Below, in pieces: positions 20,819 through 31,275 of a stretch of DNA of 41,532 nucleotides. The translations under genes were made by a program, and so were the position numbers. The stretch is taken from positions 1-41,532 of the forward strand of contig JALLLT010000102.1 of assembly GCA_025266875.1 (NCBI GenBank). Reading direction: 5' to 3'. Source of the stretch: Fennellomyces sp. T-0311 (lineage: Eukaryota; Mucoromycota; Mucoromycetes; Mucorales; Lichtheimiaceae). Position 1 is the first letter of the stretch, and each line of letters begins with the position of its first letter. The notes beneath the pieces were generated by a model. It had not been told where the DNA came from. It did no database searches and was given only the letters and a program-made list of their open reading frames with translations.

Positions 20819-21657
20819 TTATGCAATGGTCAGATTGGCTTCCATATAGAATTGTATCATGTAATCCGTGAGGCGCTTTCTATGTAGATACTTCCATGTA
20901 GCATTGTAATCTTTCGAACAACCGAGATACTGCCAGAGTTTTTCATGGTATGGCTTAACAGCCGGCCATTCTAAATGCTGGGCGCGAGATGGGATCAAAT
21001 CGATGACGACAAAATGGCACATTTGCGAGAGAAGCAGCAGATTAACGGGTTGTGGTTGTGGGTTATCTTCCGAAGGAACCGTGAGTGGCAGGTACAAAAC
21101 TGAAGGCCATTCTGGACGAGTATCGAATATAGCAATGGGCGTGGTGTATGCATCTGCTGCTATTTGAGCGTCGATTGTTCCTTCGAAATAGTAATCTCTG
21201 CCACATGACTTAATGTGTGCTGTTTCTGGTGTATTACCATACTCCAGTCTCTCGATCGTGTTCTTCATGACATTTGTGCGCCCATTGAACAGGCAATCAA
21301 GGTAGAAGTCATGATTACGAAGCAGATGGCTCAGCATCCTTTCCTTGAGCTCCATATGTTTATCTTGATTCCCCAGAATCTGTAGCGCAAGTGCACGATT
21401 TCCGCAGAACCCGTCTGCTTTCACATCGCTGGTACCAGTTGAGCAATCCTCTGGTACATCTCTATGAACAAATCTAGTTATACAGCATAAGTATCACACT
21501 TTTCAGTATGCACTTGATCAAATTTACTCTGTTGCCCTCCTGTTGTTAGGTCTTTTTGACCAAAGATCTTCCTGGCTATACTCGGGCGCTCGTCATTTCT
21601 TTCTTTTCTTTCTTTCACCAGCATGGTCTCCCATTTTCTTGCCTTCGGAATTTTCTT
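20819..21657 (-). CDS. OTU-like cysteine protease domain, C-terminal part of MULE-OTU2 gene
   Basis: Downstream of the LINE the host gene resumes at the 15-bp duplication (MHKLQENSEGKKMGDH) and runs through a basic GERKKRKK stretch. There a GAAA microsatellite seems to have shifted frame by one base; the next frame reads DERPSIARKIFGQKD and leads through a probable intron (about 21513 to 21440) into DVPEDCSTGTSDVKADGFCGNRALALQI. The domain has the OTU Asp-Gly-x-Cys motif (ADGFCG) and a candidate His in SQMCHFVVIDL. It aligns over its length with the OTU region of MULE-OTU1, including LEYG, AADA, TPIA(F/I)F, LYLPLT and the C-terminal TWKYLHR. The last exon, 21430-20819, is uninterrupted. Whether it was translated as one chain with the transposase is inferred from MULE-OTU1. 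Confidence 0.7.
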
Positions 21658-21672
21658 GCAACTTGTGCATAG

Positions 21673-23881
21673 TTGAAAAAGTATAAATTTTATTTGGAAG
21701 ACTTTTTGACCTGCTCCAATAGGTATATGGTCGCTTCCTTGCGGTACTAATGTATAGATATAAAAGGGTATCTGGTGCCATGTCTGAAAAAACCCCTTAC
21801 GGGGAAAAAGACAGGCCGATATGGAAACGTTGCGTAGAGTTATAGAATTAGAGAGAAGAAAAACAGTGTAGATAGAATATCAATAATGTCAACGTGGGTA
21901 TCACCCTAAGTGTGGTGGTGTGTACGTGCTGATGGTCCGCCTTGAAGAGCTTCTTCCGGTGCCGGTTCATCGTCATCGTACTGCGCATCTTTATGGCTCA
22001 GTCTATCAACCTTGCGGAGGACATGCAAAAGTGCGGGCCACGCCTGCTTCCATTTGCCCCGGGTCAGTCCATTATTTGAACGTGGAAGGCTGTTCAATAT
22101 AAAGTCGATCACCTGTGTATTGCTTTGTTGTTCAGGGACTGTTCCAAATGCTAGGAGTAGTTCTTGAAGTTCTGCCCGAAGCAATGGACAGGTGGCATAG
22201 TGTTCTCGAGGGGCAGCAACTGTACCGCATTCGCAGTCCTTCAGAGGGTATGAGGGAAGCCAATGCATACGCCATTTAACCAGTCGGTGTCGATCCTTAG
22301 ATGAGGCTGCCAAGTACAAGATGGGGTCGACAAGGCGATATGGTCTTAGACACCGAATTGATTTATACTTGGAAGACCGAGCTGTAAACTCTTCGTCTCA
22401 TTTCTTATCAATGGCCGCTGCAACCGGGTCCTTGGTTGAGGTCAAGTCGTTTCGTAGCTTCCAGTACTGCTGATGTAGGGGGCTGGTTACCGTTAATTTC
22501 CGCCATTGGAGGTCGCTAGAGGTCCGGCCGTTCCATAGGAAAGAAAGCTCAATCGCACGGGCCATAGTAGACACTGGGAGCGATTGGAGCCCGGTGGCGA
22601 ATTTGAGCTGTAATGTACGTGCGCGCAGCTTCATGGAAGGAAGATCAGCCAATACCATTGGTACAATGGTGGGAAACTTTGTCGACTTGTTGCGATTGAG
22701 CGCCATTTTGATACACCCAACTTGTGCTTTCTGCAATTGTTCCATTTGGACAGCTGAGAGGGCTGTAATGGCAAGCCCATATTCCAAGATCGGTCTGAAA
22801 AAAGAGCGGTATGTACGTAGTGCTGGCCATAGGCCAATGCCGTATTGATGCATTCTAAGTTGTCGTAGTAAAGCCATGCTTCCCGTTGCCTTGGTAATAC
22901 GCTGGCTGATCAGCATATCAGTGTCGATGTCCTTATAGGTAAATGGAATTCCAAGATACTGGAAGCTTTTGACCTTGCGGATTACTGTATTATAGAGCTG
23001 ATACTCCCTTGTTGTTTCCTGGTCGCTGGGTGTTTCAGCTGGTGACGTTGCTGGAGGTTCGATGATGGTACACTTTTGAGGGTGCCAGCGATAACCTTGG
23101 TCGAGCGAATGCTTTTCCGCCAGATTAAGAAGATGTACCATATCGTGCGGGGAACCCAATATTGCCACGTCATCTGCATACAGGAGTGCTGACACCAGTG
23201 TGCTTCCAGAGTCGGGTCGGTCTTGCTGCGGGCGCCCACGTGTATCACCTCTATAACTTAGTCCTTGTACTGCTGCTTCTGACTTGCCAGAGTGTGGTGT
23301 TGTTCGAATTTTCAGAGGTTGTTGTCCGAGGCTATACATGGAAATGCGTAGACGTGCTGGCAGTGAGTTGATGAAAGTAGCATACAACAAGGGGCTGAGA
23401 ATTGAGCCTTGAAGTACTCCGCGTGCTGGGTGAATATATCGCGATTGATAATTCTGCAAGATAACGGTGATGCGTACTTCATCGAATAAGTGTCGGATGA
23501 GATGGAACAGAGCGCTCGACAGGTTTCCCTGCAACGTTGACCATATGAGATCCCTTGAACTCGAATCGTATGCTTGCTTTATATCCAGGAAAGCTTGCAC
23601 CGGGGGTTCTCCGTACTGGCGATGGTATTGTCGAACGAGCATGTTCAGTGCAAAAGCCTGATCGAGGGCACCTCGCTTATGTCTAAAACCACCTTGAGCG
23701 ATGTCTAAAGCTGGCATCTCGGCAAGGATTTTGGGCAGTAAACAGCGTTCAAGAAGTTTCCTCAGGACGCTAGTCAGACTAATCGGTCTGTAGTTCCCTG
23801 CTTCCGTTGGGTCACCTTTCTTGAAGATCGGAACTACCTGTGCTGTACGCCAAGAGATCGGAACATACGCCCAGTGCCAAC
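21673..23881 (-). mobile_element. 5'-truncated LINE inserted in the MULE-OTU2 gene
   Basis: A perfect 15-bp target duplication, GCAACTTGTGCATAG, flanks it at 21658-21672 and 23882-23896. The insert begins inside the reverse transcriptase domain, so the 5' part was lost by the usual premature end of target-primed reverse transcription. The 3' end is A/T-rich with no long poly(A). The flanks encode MHKL in the frame of the host transposase gene. Confidence 0.93.
21906..23881 (-). pseudogene. LINE reverse transcriptase and zinc-knuckle C-terminus
   Basis: The frame runs WAYVPISWRTAQVVPIFKKGD (finger region), YRPISLTS, FLDIKQAYDS, GVLQGSILSPLLY, the catalytic LLYADDVAIL and FQYLGIPF, as in non-LTR reverse transcriptases. 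A TGA at 22398-22400 interrupts it. The same frame then continues to 21906 with a CxC...H...C finger (CECGTVAAPREHYATC), the usual LINE C-terminal knuckle. Endonuclease and N-terminal parts are missing. The TGA is most simply a CGA arginine codon after one transition. Reading upstream of 23881 belongs to the host transposase and is in frame only by chance. Confidence 0.85.
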
Positions 23882-25499
23882 GCAACTTGTGCATAGCCTC
23901 ATCAGATTTTTCTTTAGATGGTCCTATGCTTTGGCCGAAAATTTCATTAAGTCGCTGTTCAGTACCAGGTTCCAGATTTTCTCCCATGTGTTCAATCTCT
24001 GGAAGGGTGAATGGATCGTTTTCGGCGCCCAGGAGCCCAATTGCTCGTTCGTCAATGTAGTGCATTGTATCTTCTTCATTTTGGATATATTCTACATCCT
24101 CTTTCGAAAGCTCTTTGTCGTCATTACTACGTCGGCTGCCTTGCTTACATTTACTGGATTTCGAACCTTGCATACTGGGCTCAACCTATGCTACTTCGCA
24201 AGTATCCTCATAGTATGACAGGTTTAATCCATCATGTACAGCAGCAACAGTGTCAACAAGCTGGCTGGCTACATCTGGCGGACGGCCATCATTTACATAT
24301 TTTTTGAATCTTGGGCGCCGCTTCGATTTCTGCCGAGGTGCTCTGTCATAAGTAGGTCGTAATCCATACTCTTGATAGTTTTTCAGAGCATTCTCGGCTG
24401 TTGCAATGTAGCTGAGAGCATGCCGAAGCCCTAGAGTTAAACCTGGGTACTCGTCGATGTTACGATAAAGGTTTCTGTGATAAGCCTCAACAGCATTCCG
24501 AGGAACTAATTTTGCCCTTCGAAGTTCAATCCGTACTCGTTCATGAAAGCAAAGAAGTACTGAGAGAAGTTTGCTTCGGAAAGACCATCAATAACAGCTT
24601 GGAAAATTACGGCATGCTTTTTGAGTTGTCGGATATAGATTACTGTGGTGCAGAGGTAATAGCCTTTGTCGATTGCCTTGAAAGTGACATCGGTCACTGC
24701 TGGAAATGCTTGGAAGTTGACATATTCCTTGATGAGTGGCGCGCGATAAGCAATGAAGAATGACCCAGGTAAGACATTTGCATGAAGGAAATAGTCGGGA
24801 TATTCCTTCATGATTGTTCCAAATTCACCAAGAAACGTGGCCTTCTTAGGAATACCTTGCTGCTCGCGCACTTTCCTCATGTGATAGTTTGCGATGTCAT
24901 TACAGCCAAGGATGGTGTTAATAGTATCGATTGGCGCTGTTTTCGTGTTGTCTTTTTTCATCATGCCCTGTATAGCGGCTGTCGGTGTCACTGTTGGGTT
25001 GTCTCGTATTATCGTCGTAAGCTTTTCCTTTCTCAGAAAGGTGCTTAGACAGGTACTTTTTATGATCATGTTTGCCGACCTGTTTCACAGTGCACTTGTC
25101 GGTCCTGAAGAAGTAAAACGCCTCGACACTGCACGGAATATGTACCAACACGCATCCACATTCGTAACATCCCCTTTCACGGATCTTCATCGTGCTTTGC
25201 TCGTCATGACCAGGGCGCAAGTGCGTGTCCTTGATTCTGCAGGCCTCATTTGGGCAGTGTAAGGCACCATTGCACTTTTTCTTGTAGCGGTGCACGTTAT
25301 TTGCCAGCCTTTTTGGACCGTTGATCTTTTTCATTAACCATCCAATATCCAATGTAAAACGCTCATATTTGTGAAGTTTAAATTGCTTAGTCTTTTCACA
25401 TTTAGTAAAGACTTTATTGGTCACGCGTATGTACTTCTTTTCTTCAGAATTATAGTAAGCAGGTACTATTTCCTCATAGCTATCCATAGGGATCGTCAT

Positions 25500-25606
25500 T
25501 CACGGATCCGAAACGGATCCGCTCATTTGGAATCTGGATTAGGATCCGGATTATAAAATGGAATCCGGATCCGTTTCGTAAAAATCCGGATCCGATCCGA
25601 AATCCA
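25500..25606. repeat. hAT left subterminal GGATCCG array
   Basis: Repeated GGATCCG, ATCCGGAT and CGAAACGGATCC words in about 100 bp. The same words fill 29366-29520 at the other end and are likely transposase-binding sites. Confidence 0.85.
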
Positions 25607-25968
25607 AATAGTAAGAACAAGCTTCGAGAGAGATCAACCCTTCGTAGAAGGACAAATTAAAAGTAAGTGTATACGCTGATGTTTTTTATTGAATTAGCAG
25701 ATGTTATATAGTACAGCAGTCGAAAGCAGCGAGAAAAAAGGAAGAAAAGAGTAGGAAGAAGAAAAAGAAAGGAGAAAGCGAAATAACACTAAGTGTAACG
25801 ATGGGGAAGAAAATAAAAACAGATAAGGGTGGCGGGAGAGCAGAATGGCAGAAGCATTGAAAAGTGTTTGTAGGGAAGAAGGGGAGTTAAAGTAAAAAAG
25901 AAAAGTGACCGTTGTAATGAGCACATAAAAAAAGCTTTTTACAACCACGCACAATCCCCAGCTTGCTG

Positions 25969-28326
25969 TTATTCTTCTCCAAAATACTTGCTCCACGAAT
26001 CGAGTAGGACACTTGCTTCGAGTTTCCTGCTACTGAGTCGGTTTCGCTCACTTGGGATGTAGTGCTTTGCGCGAGAGAAAAGGCGTTCGGATCCCGTTGA
26101 CGATGCAGGAATCGCCAAGTACCTGCGTGCCATCAGCCTTAGCTCCTGCCAATTGTTCACCTCCCGTTGCCAATACTCCAAAACGATCGAGTTGTTCTCC
26201 CCATCACTCTCGTCAGTGACGGTGTCAGCAGCAGCGTATTTCTCCAGCTGGTCAACGTTCGACCTCTTCTTCTTGATCAAAGCGTCTGGGTTGACCATGC
26301 TTCTTTCTTGGCTCTTGGACGGCTTGTACGATTGCCATGTATGCTCCACCATTTCTATTGCGTCTGCCCGGTATTCACCCCAGTTCTCGTCCTCCCACCA
26401 TTCGTACTTGAGGCGTGGGTCCATGGCAGTAGCAACGGCGTACGCATGACCGTCAGCCTTGCAATAGTAGCCCTGCAACTTTTCCCAGCCGCACTTAGCT
26501 GCTTGCACCAATTCAGGCCAGGTCTAAAAAGTATGATGTAAGTATATGGCATGGGATGACAGTCCTTGGCACGTATATCGACTCACCTTCTTCCATTCTC
26601 TTTGGTATGCTTCGAGTTTCCCTAGCAACCGGTTATAGGCAAGGATAACCAAGTTCATGGTTGCATAGGACGAACCAGACAGCAATGGGGTCATTCTTGC
26701 AAATTCATGGAGCAGTTCGGCCATCTTCTCCAGACATTGCCATTCATAGTCGGTCAGATCGTACTTCTCAAGCCCTGCGATATTTCGGCATGTACTACCA
26801 TACGAGCGCTTGACTGTAAGCGCCCTCTGGATCATGCTATAGGTCGAGTTCCAACGAGTACGAACATCGAGGATCAGCTCACGGCGGTCTTCAGTCTCGA
26901 CTTCGGTGATATCGGCATCCTCATTGTCCATGCTTTGTGGTTGATGGCCTACCACCTTGAATGAGTTCCGGTATTGCTCCAGTCTTTGTGGGGATGCCCT
27001 GATGGCTACGATTCCTTTACGCAGCTTACGCAACGTCTCGCCTAAGGTAAGTCATATTATAATTAATATGGAGGTGCACTTCCCTGGTCGGTTTTTCTCT
27101 TACCTGCGCTGATAGTAATAGGCTCCTCTGTAGTCTGCAACGCTTGCTCTTCATCATCGTACGCCTCTGCTCCCAGTCCCTCGTGCAGAATTGCCTGTGC
27201 AGCCAAGTTGATGATATGTGTAATGCATGGGATACGATTTTCCTTGGCATCAAAGATGTCGGATCCGACCAGAAACTGCAATTCAACAGCCATCGTATCC
27301 ATGTTGGATGCATTGTCTGCCGTCAGGAAAAAGGGCGTCGACAACAGGTCCCACTCGTTCAAGACGTTCATGAAAGCGCCTGCCATGTTCGCACCGGTGT
27401 GTGGTCCATTCAGAAGCTGAAGGCCGATGGCAACAGATTGCTGCTTCCATTCTTCATCGATCCAATGGGCTGTGATACCAAGGAACGGGACTCTCCATTC
27501 GCTCGTCCAAGCATCGACAGTGTACGAAAGGTACGGCTGACTTTTCAGGATACCATCCATACGGCTTCTGTAAAGCTGGTACACGTCGAGCAAATCACGG
27601 GAGATGGTGGTGTCACTGGGGAGCTTTATGTGGGTAATACTCGGAGCGGATTGCACGAGATTCAGCAACCTTTGGAAGTATACGTTCTTGACAATGGCGA
27701 ATGGCAATGCCGCAGACACAATGAACAGGCAAAGCAGTCTGCAGAAGAGCTCGGGATCGAAAGGCTGGAAGCTCGCCGTGGCGTTTGACAGGTACCCATG
27801 GAGCGTATTTCCCTGTGGTGGTGCATTGCGGGCCATGTCCTTGTTAACGCCATGTTTGGACAAGTGTTTGGTCAATCCAGTAGTTGTTCCCTTCGGATCC
27901 TTGAAGCGTACACCGCAGAGTCCCTTGCCCAGCGGGTATTGGCAGTGGAAGTACGTGATGGCTGTCGTAGCGTCTTGCTTCGCCTCGAACCACTGGTACA
28001 CCCAGCTTTTGCGTGCTTTTACCCCTTTTCTGGTGGCCTGGTCTTGGCTCGAAGTAGGCGCAACAGAATCAGCCTCATTGCTGGTGTCATTGTCTTCGTT
28101 TTCGAAATCAGTCGACATGGTGGAAAGCTGGCGGTCGATGGACATAGAGCTGCCCTCTCGCTCGTTCATGGAAGAGTCCTAAAGGAAATGATGAGAATAT
28201 GTTAGAGCAGGTAATTCAGGATGTACTTATTGGCAGCACAGGACAACTTACTTCTTGGGCGAGTACGTTATCATCACGCGTAGTTGAAGTGCGCTTACCG
28301 AGGATAGAGAAAGCTGGTGGATTCAT
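25969..28326 (-). CDS. hAT-family transposase (BED finger, RNase H-like core, hATC)
   Basis: Exons 28326-28252, 28178-27104, 27041-26587 and 26523-25969 join in frame through introns of 73, 62 and 63 nt, giving 719 residues with no stop. A BED-type zinc finger region lies near residues 60-140 (YFHCQY...CGVRFKD...LTKHLSKH). The core follows with YTVDAWTSEW (first Asp), FLTADNASNMD (second Asp) and the CITHIINLAAQ helix. The C-terminal dimerisation domain reads RRYLAIPASSTGSERLFSRA. The enzyme would cut and paste the surrounding element with 8-bp target duplications. ATG 28326 is supported by in-frame splicing of the short first exon. Of all genes here it looks among the most likely to be functional. 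Confidence 0.92.
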
Positions 28327-28439
28327 CGTAAAAGTTGGATGCCTGTTGGGAGGAATTATGTCAGTAAAGAAGGTATGTGATTGAGTGCACGAAAGAGGAT
28401 GCAGTTGTTGGATGTAAATGCAAAGTCTCATACCGTAGT

Positions 28440-28799
28440 GAGGAACAGTAATAAAAAGAAGTGTATTCTACTTTCAAACAAATTGCTCTTGAGACTTTAT
28501 ATAACTTTGTTCAACTTAGTTTTTATGAGCCATTGCCGATATTACGGATCAGCTAGGTATAACCTGATGATAGTGTTCTTCCGGTATGCCATAAGATAGC
28601 TATCATCCTTCGGAAGAAGTCGCACAAAGGTTATCATGAAGATCGGGTTGAGTATTTCCTAAAACATACAACCCTTTTACTAAATTGAGCAGCCTACCGC
28701 GATCGGAGTCTTCCGAATGGTCAATGTTATCAACGATAAAACGGTTTGCATGATAGAGCTCAGCATTCGCGTATGGTGAACGAGCAACTTACGGATCGT
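28440..28799. other. hAT 5' non-coding region
   Basis: Between the transposase start and the possible accessory ORF. Apart from a short coding-like stretch at 28700-28760 I see nothing definite. Confidence 0.4.
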
Positions 28800-29088
28800 A
28801 ATAGATCGCGAACCTGCCTTTAGCATATTGTTCCGGCCATGTATATACTACATCATATCCCCGAAAGCACTTCTATCTCCTTTCCAAAAATACTTTAGCT
28901 TGATTACCATCGGCATGATAACGACACCACTGACTCTGGAATGAAACGGCTAACAATCGTAATATCGCTGCACAAGGAGCACATAAGGCTACACACTCAT
29001 TATCTTCTGTATCATCGACAGAGAGCTTGGATGGATACAACTCTCGCCGAACACGCGAATGCATAATAATTAACAACGCCGCTCGCAA
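28800..29088 (-). pseudogene. Possible accessory or cargo ORF inside the hAT element
   Basis: Upstream of the transposase, the minus strand reads MRAALLIIMHSRVRREL... for 71 codons to a TAG at 28873-28875. The same frame then continues without stops as KCFRGYDVVYTWPEQYAKGR to a GTAAGT donor near 28799. Composition looks protein-like, with several Cys and Trp, and the single stop could be a mutated Trp codon. A further coding-like stretch (NRFIVDNIDHSEDSDRG) lies near 28700-28760. I do not recognise the product. It could be a captured host gene fragment or a second hAT gene. Confidence 0.3.
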
Positions 29089-29365
29089 GCCAGAAAGCCC
29101 TCTACTTTTTTCACTGTAGTTTACGATCCTTATTACCGCCCATTATAATTCAACCTTCCATCCCGTAGTTAATTTCGCTACAGCATCACAGCAGATTATG
29201 CGATGGCGCACGTCTTTTTTTTAATAAACCCTTCTCTTTTATATTGCTCTCTACTCAAAGTAACGGAATACGTTTATGTTATATTCGCCTTATATATTCT
29301 TCAACACTTTTAACAATGCTGTAATTACCAAGTCAACGACAAATTAGCCACGTAAAATAAAACGG

Positions 29366-29520
29366 ATCAACCGGATCGATCCGGATTGCCACCTTCAGAT
29401 CCGTTTTCAATCCGGATCGTCAAAAGCTCAATCCGAATCCGTTTCGATCCGTGAAAGTACTAATCCGAATCCGTTTCGTTTCAATTCGAAACGGAACGGA
29501 TCGAGCAATCCGGATTTTAT
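29366..29520. repeat. hAT right subterminal CCGGATC array
   Basis: Eight or more ATCCGGAT, AATCCG and TTTCGATCCG words in mixed orientation, the same vocabulary as the left array. Confidence 0.85.
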
Positions 29521-29783
29521 GCAGAACCCTAGCTATCCAGCTGAAATCTTTTCAGAAAGTACGTGACATATGTGGGCATGTATTTCTGCACGGATTCAGT
29601 CTCGGAATCGGGTGCTCTTTCGAAATCAAGATCAGCGGGGTACGCGACAGGGCGATCGACATTCGTTGAGAAATTCGACATTTTGCCTCGAGGTTCAAGG
29701 TGAAAATGCGAAAACACATGAAAACAGGAACTCGGTGTACTGTACTATTTTGCCGTCACACTGACAGAAGGCGACCTTTTGCT

Positions 29784-29897
29784 CAATTTCATAGGGTGCA
29801 CCCGAATTTTAGAAAAAGGTGCCTTTTTACTTGCTAAAAACGCCGTCACACTGAGGGGGGGCACCTTTTTGGAGGGGCACCTTTTTTCATGTTACCC
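29784..29897 (-). repeat. MULE-OTU2 right terminal inverted repeat (114 bp)
   Basis: Reverse complement of 20625-20738. It is followed by the 9-bp duplication CCGACGAAC. Confidence 0.92.
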
Positions 29898-30343
29898 CCG
29901 ACGAACATATCCCACTCCATAGCTTTGCCTTGTAAGCATTTGATGATGGTTTGTTTTGCAATACCCACAGCCTTCTTGGCAGCACTGTTGCCACGTGGAT
30001 GATATTTGGATGATAACCGTAATTCATATCCTGAGGCTTTTGCATGAAGCTTGCATAAGGAATTGTGGAATTCTGTACCTCAATCATATGTAAGGATCAT
30101 AGGATAGCCCAGCAAAGAGAAAACATCAACTAAGGTGCGCGCGATAGTAGAAGCGTATTTGTCAGGTATGGCTCAAAGAACCACGAAACATGTGAAAATG
30201 TCCAGCATAACAAGTAAATAAGAATTCCCGCTGTCAGAAATGGTGTCAAACGAACCTAGGTCAGTAGCCTAGTGGTCACCAGGTCTGTTAGCAATCACAT
30301 GTTTTAAAGGATGGTAACCGTGTTTTCCAATGTTAAAGCGTTA
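29898..30343 (-). pseudogene. Gypsy integrase N-terminal half
   Basis: Frame: CPDC (zinc finger end), RFNIGKHGYHPLKHVI, PGDH-stop-ATDLGSFD (first Asp), SYLLVMLDIFT, AIPDKYAS, YD-stop-GTEF (second Asp), then YHPRGNSAAKKAVG and WDMFV up to the MULE-OTU2 duplication. The third motif has Lys where integrases have the catalytic Glu. Stops at 30341-30343 (TAA), 30269-30271 (TAG), 30173-30175 and 30080-30082 (TGA) each fit a Gln, Trp or Arg codon after one transition. The enzyme once integrated the element's cDNA; this copy cannot. Confidence 0.85.
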
Positions 30344-31275
30344 ACAATCGGGGCATTTGGCCATGTATTAAGTGCATCCTTGCGAATGTTAGTCCAGTGA
30401 CTGTCATCGTGAATTGCATTGACGATAGCGTCTGCGCCGAAGTGACCTAAGAGATCAGCCTTCTGTAATAGATCAGCGCGTGCATCCTCTGGTGGTGTAA
30501 TCATGTCAGCAGTGTTGGTCACTTGACTCATGCGTAACACAGGTGACTGTGCGTCTGCTGGTAAAGTGTTTTCATCCTGGTTGCCAGGGGTTTTCCTGTT
30601 ATTGTCGCTGCCCAACGGTTCCAAGAACAAATGACTCAAGTAATCAGGCAGCAAATTCTGAATACCAGGAATGTGCACGACCTCAAATGAAAATTCGCCT
30701 ATCACATCGTGCCAGTTAACCACCATGGCGTTGGCGACGGGCTGAGTGTGAAGAAACATAAGCGCGCGATGGTCAGTATAAACTGTGAATGGTCTACGTG
30801 AACCTCATAACCACTGACGCCATTTCTGTAGGCAATATATGATTGAAAGCAATTCACGCTTTGTCGTTCTGTAATGGGATTCACTAGAAGTGAGTGCTCG
30901 AGCCACGAAACCAATATAACGATATTGATTGTTAATGACTTGGAAAAGCATCCCTCCAATGGAAGTGTAGCTAGCATCTGTTGCAAGGTGAAAACCATGC
31001 TGGGTGTCAACATGGCTGAGAACAGAAGCTCGTGAGAGTACCTCTTTCAACCATTCGAAAGCTTCCGTGTGCTTCATAGTCCAATGACCATCAAGTGAAT
31101 AAGCGTTTCTCAAACAGTCAAGTGGCCGCATCAACTCTGCAGCGTGAGGCAAAAAGGAGTGAAAGAAATTGCATAAGCCTAAGAAGCTTTGCACATCACG
31201 GCCGGTCGGAGGCCGGGGCCAACCAAGAACGTTGGAGACTTTGCGAGGGTCTAAAGCAATACCCAAAGCTGAAAT
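30344..31275 (-). pseudogene. Gypsy RNase H and connection region
   Basis: Minus-strand reading gives ALDPRKVSNVLGWPRPPT (RT thumb), SFLGLCNFFHSFLPH, FHLATDASYTSIGG (RNase H first Asp), HYRTTKRELLSIIYCL (Glu), a TGA at 30805-30807, then FTVYTDHRALMFL (Asp). A linker follows (VVHIPGIQNLLPDYLSH), and a frameshift precedes the integrase zinc finger. Order and motifs are those of Ty3/gypsy pol. Confidence 0.85.

Larger units (their letters stand above)
25487..29531 (-). mobile_element. Apparently intact autonomous hAT element
   Basis: The ends are TAGGG...CCCTA with a short imperfect inverted repeat (TAGGGATCGTCAT against TAGGGTTCTGCAT). The perfect 8-bp duplication GCTATCCA lies at 25479-25486 and 29532-29539, the length typical of hAT. 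It interrupts the MULE-OTU2 gene between the codons of LDS and YEE. It carries subterminal ATCCGGATCC-type arrays at both ends and a four-exon transposase without stops, so it is likely one of the youngest insertions here. Confidence 0.94.
23897..29681 (-). pseudogene. MULE-OTU2 transposase part, split by hAT and internally deleted
   Basis: ATG 29681 opens MSNFSTNVDRPVAYPADLDF. At FQLDS the frame is cut by hAT (25487-29531) and resumes at 25478 as YEEIVPAYYN. A Cys/His-rich DNA-binding part of GCM/FLYWCH appearance follows (CNGALHCPNEAC, HLRPGH, CYECGC, HIPC, GKHDH). After a one-base shift near 25040 comes the MULE core start (VTDVTFKAIDKGYYLCTT, first Asp). At about 24505 the frame jumps to the distal PRNAVEAYHRNLYR block, so the segment expected to hold the second Asp, the CxxH and the Glu is missing. 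A TAG at 24186-24188 interrupts the Ser/Lys-rich tail, which runs to the LINE junction. Different subfamily from MULE-OTU1 and MULE-A. Non-functional. Confidence 0.75.
20625..29897 (-). mobile_element. MULE-OTU2: Mutator-like element inserted in gypsy integrase
   Basis: A 114-bp terminal inverted repeat, identical by eye, spans 20625-20738 and 29784-29897. It begins GGGTAACATGAAAAAAGG. The 9-bp duplications CTGACGAAC (20616-20624) and CCGACGAAC (29898-29906) differ by one transition, and deleting the element restores WDMFV...SSAQLAMN in integrase. Its single minus-strand gene is split by a LINE and an hAT element. Without these two the element would be about 3.0 kb. Confidence 0.93.

Noticed and set aside
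22398..24173. A 591-codon frame that looks like a reverse transcriptase with a novel N-terminal domain
   Set aside because: The first roughly 97 codons are the tail of the MULE-OTU2 transposase. The LINE begins only at 23881, after the 15-bp duplication, and the frames agree by chance.
27144..28205. Long plus-strand frames opposite the hAT transposase
   Set aside because: They are antisense shadows of a well-supported four-exon gene.
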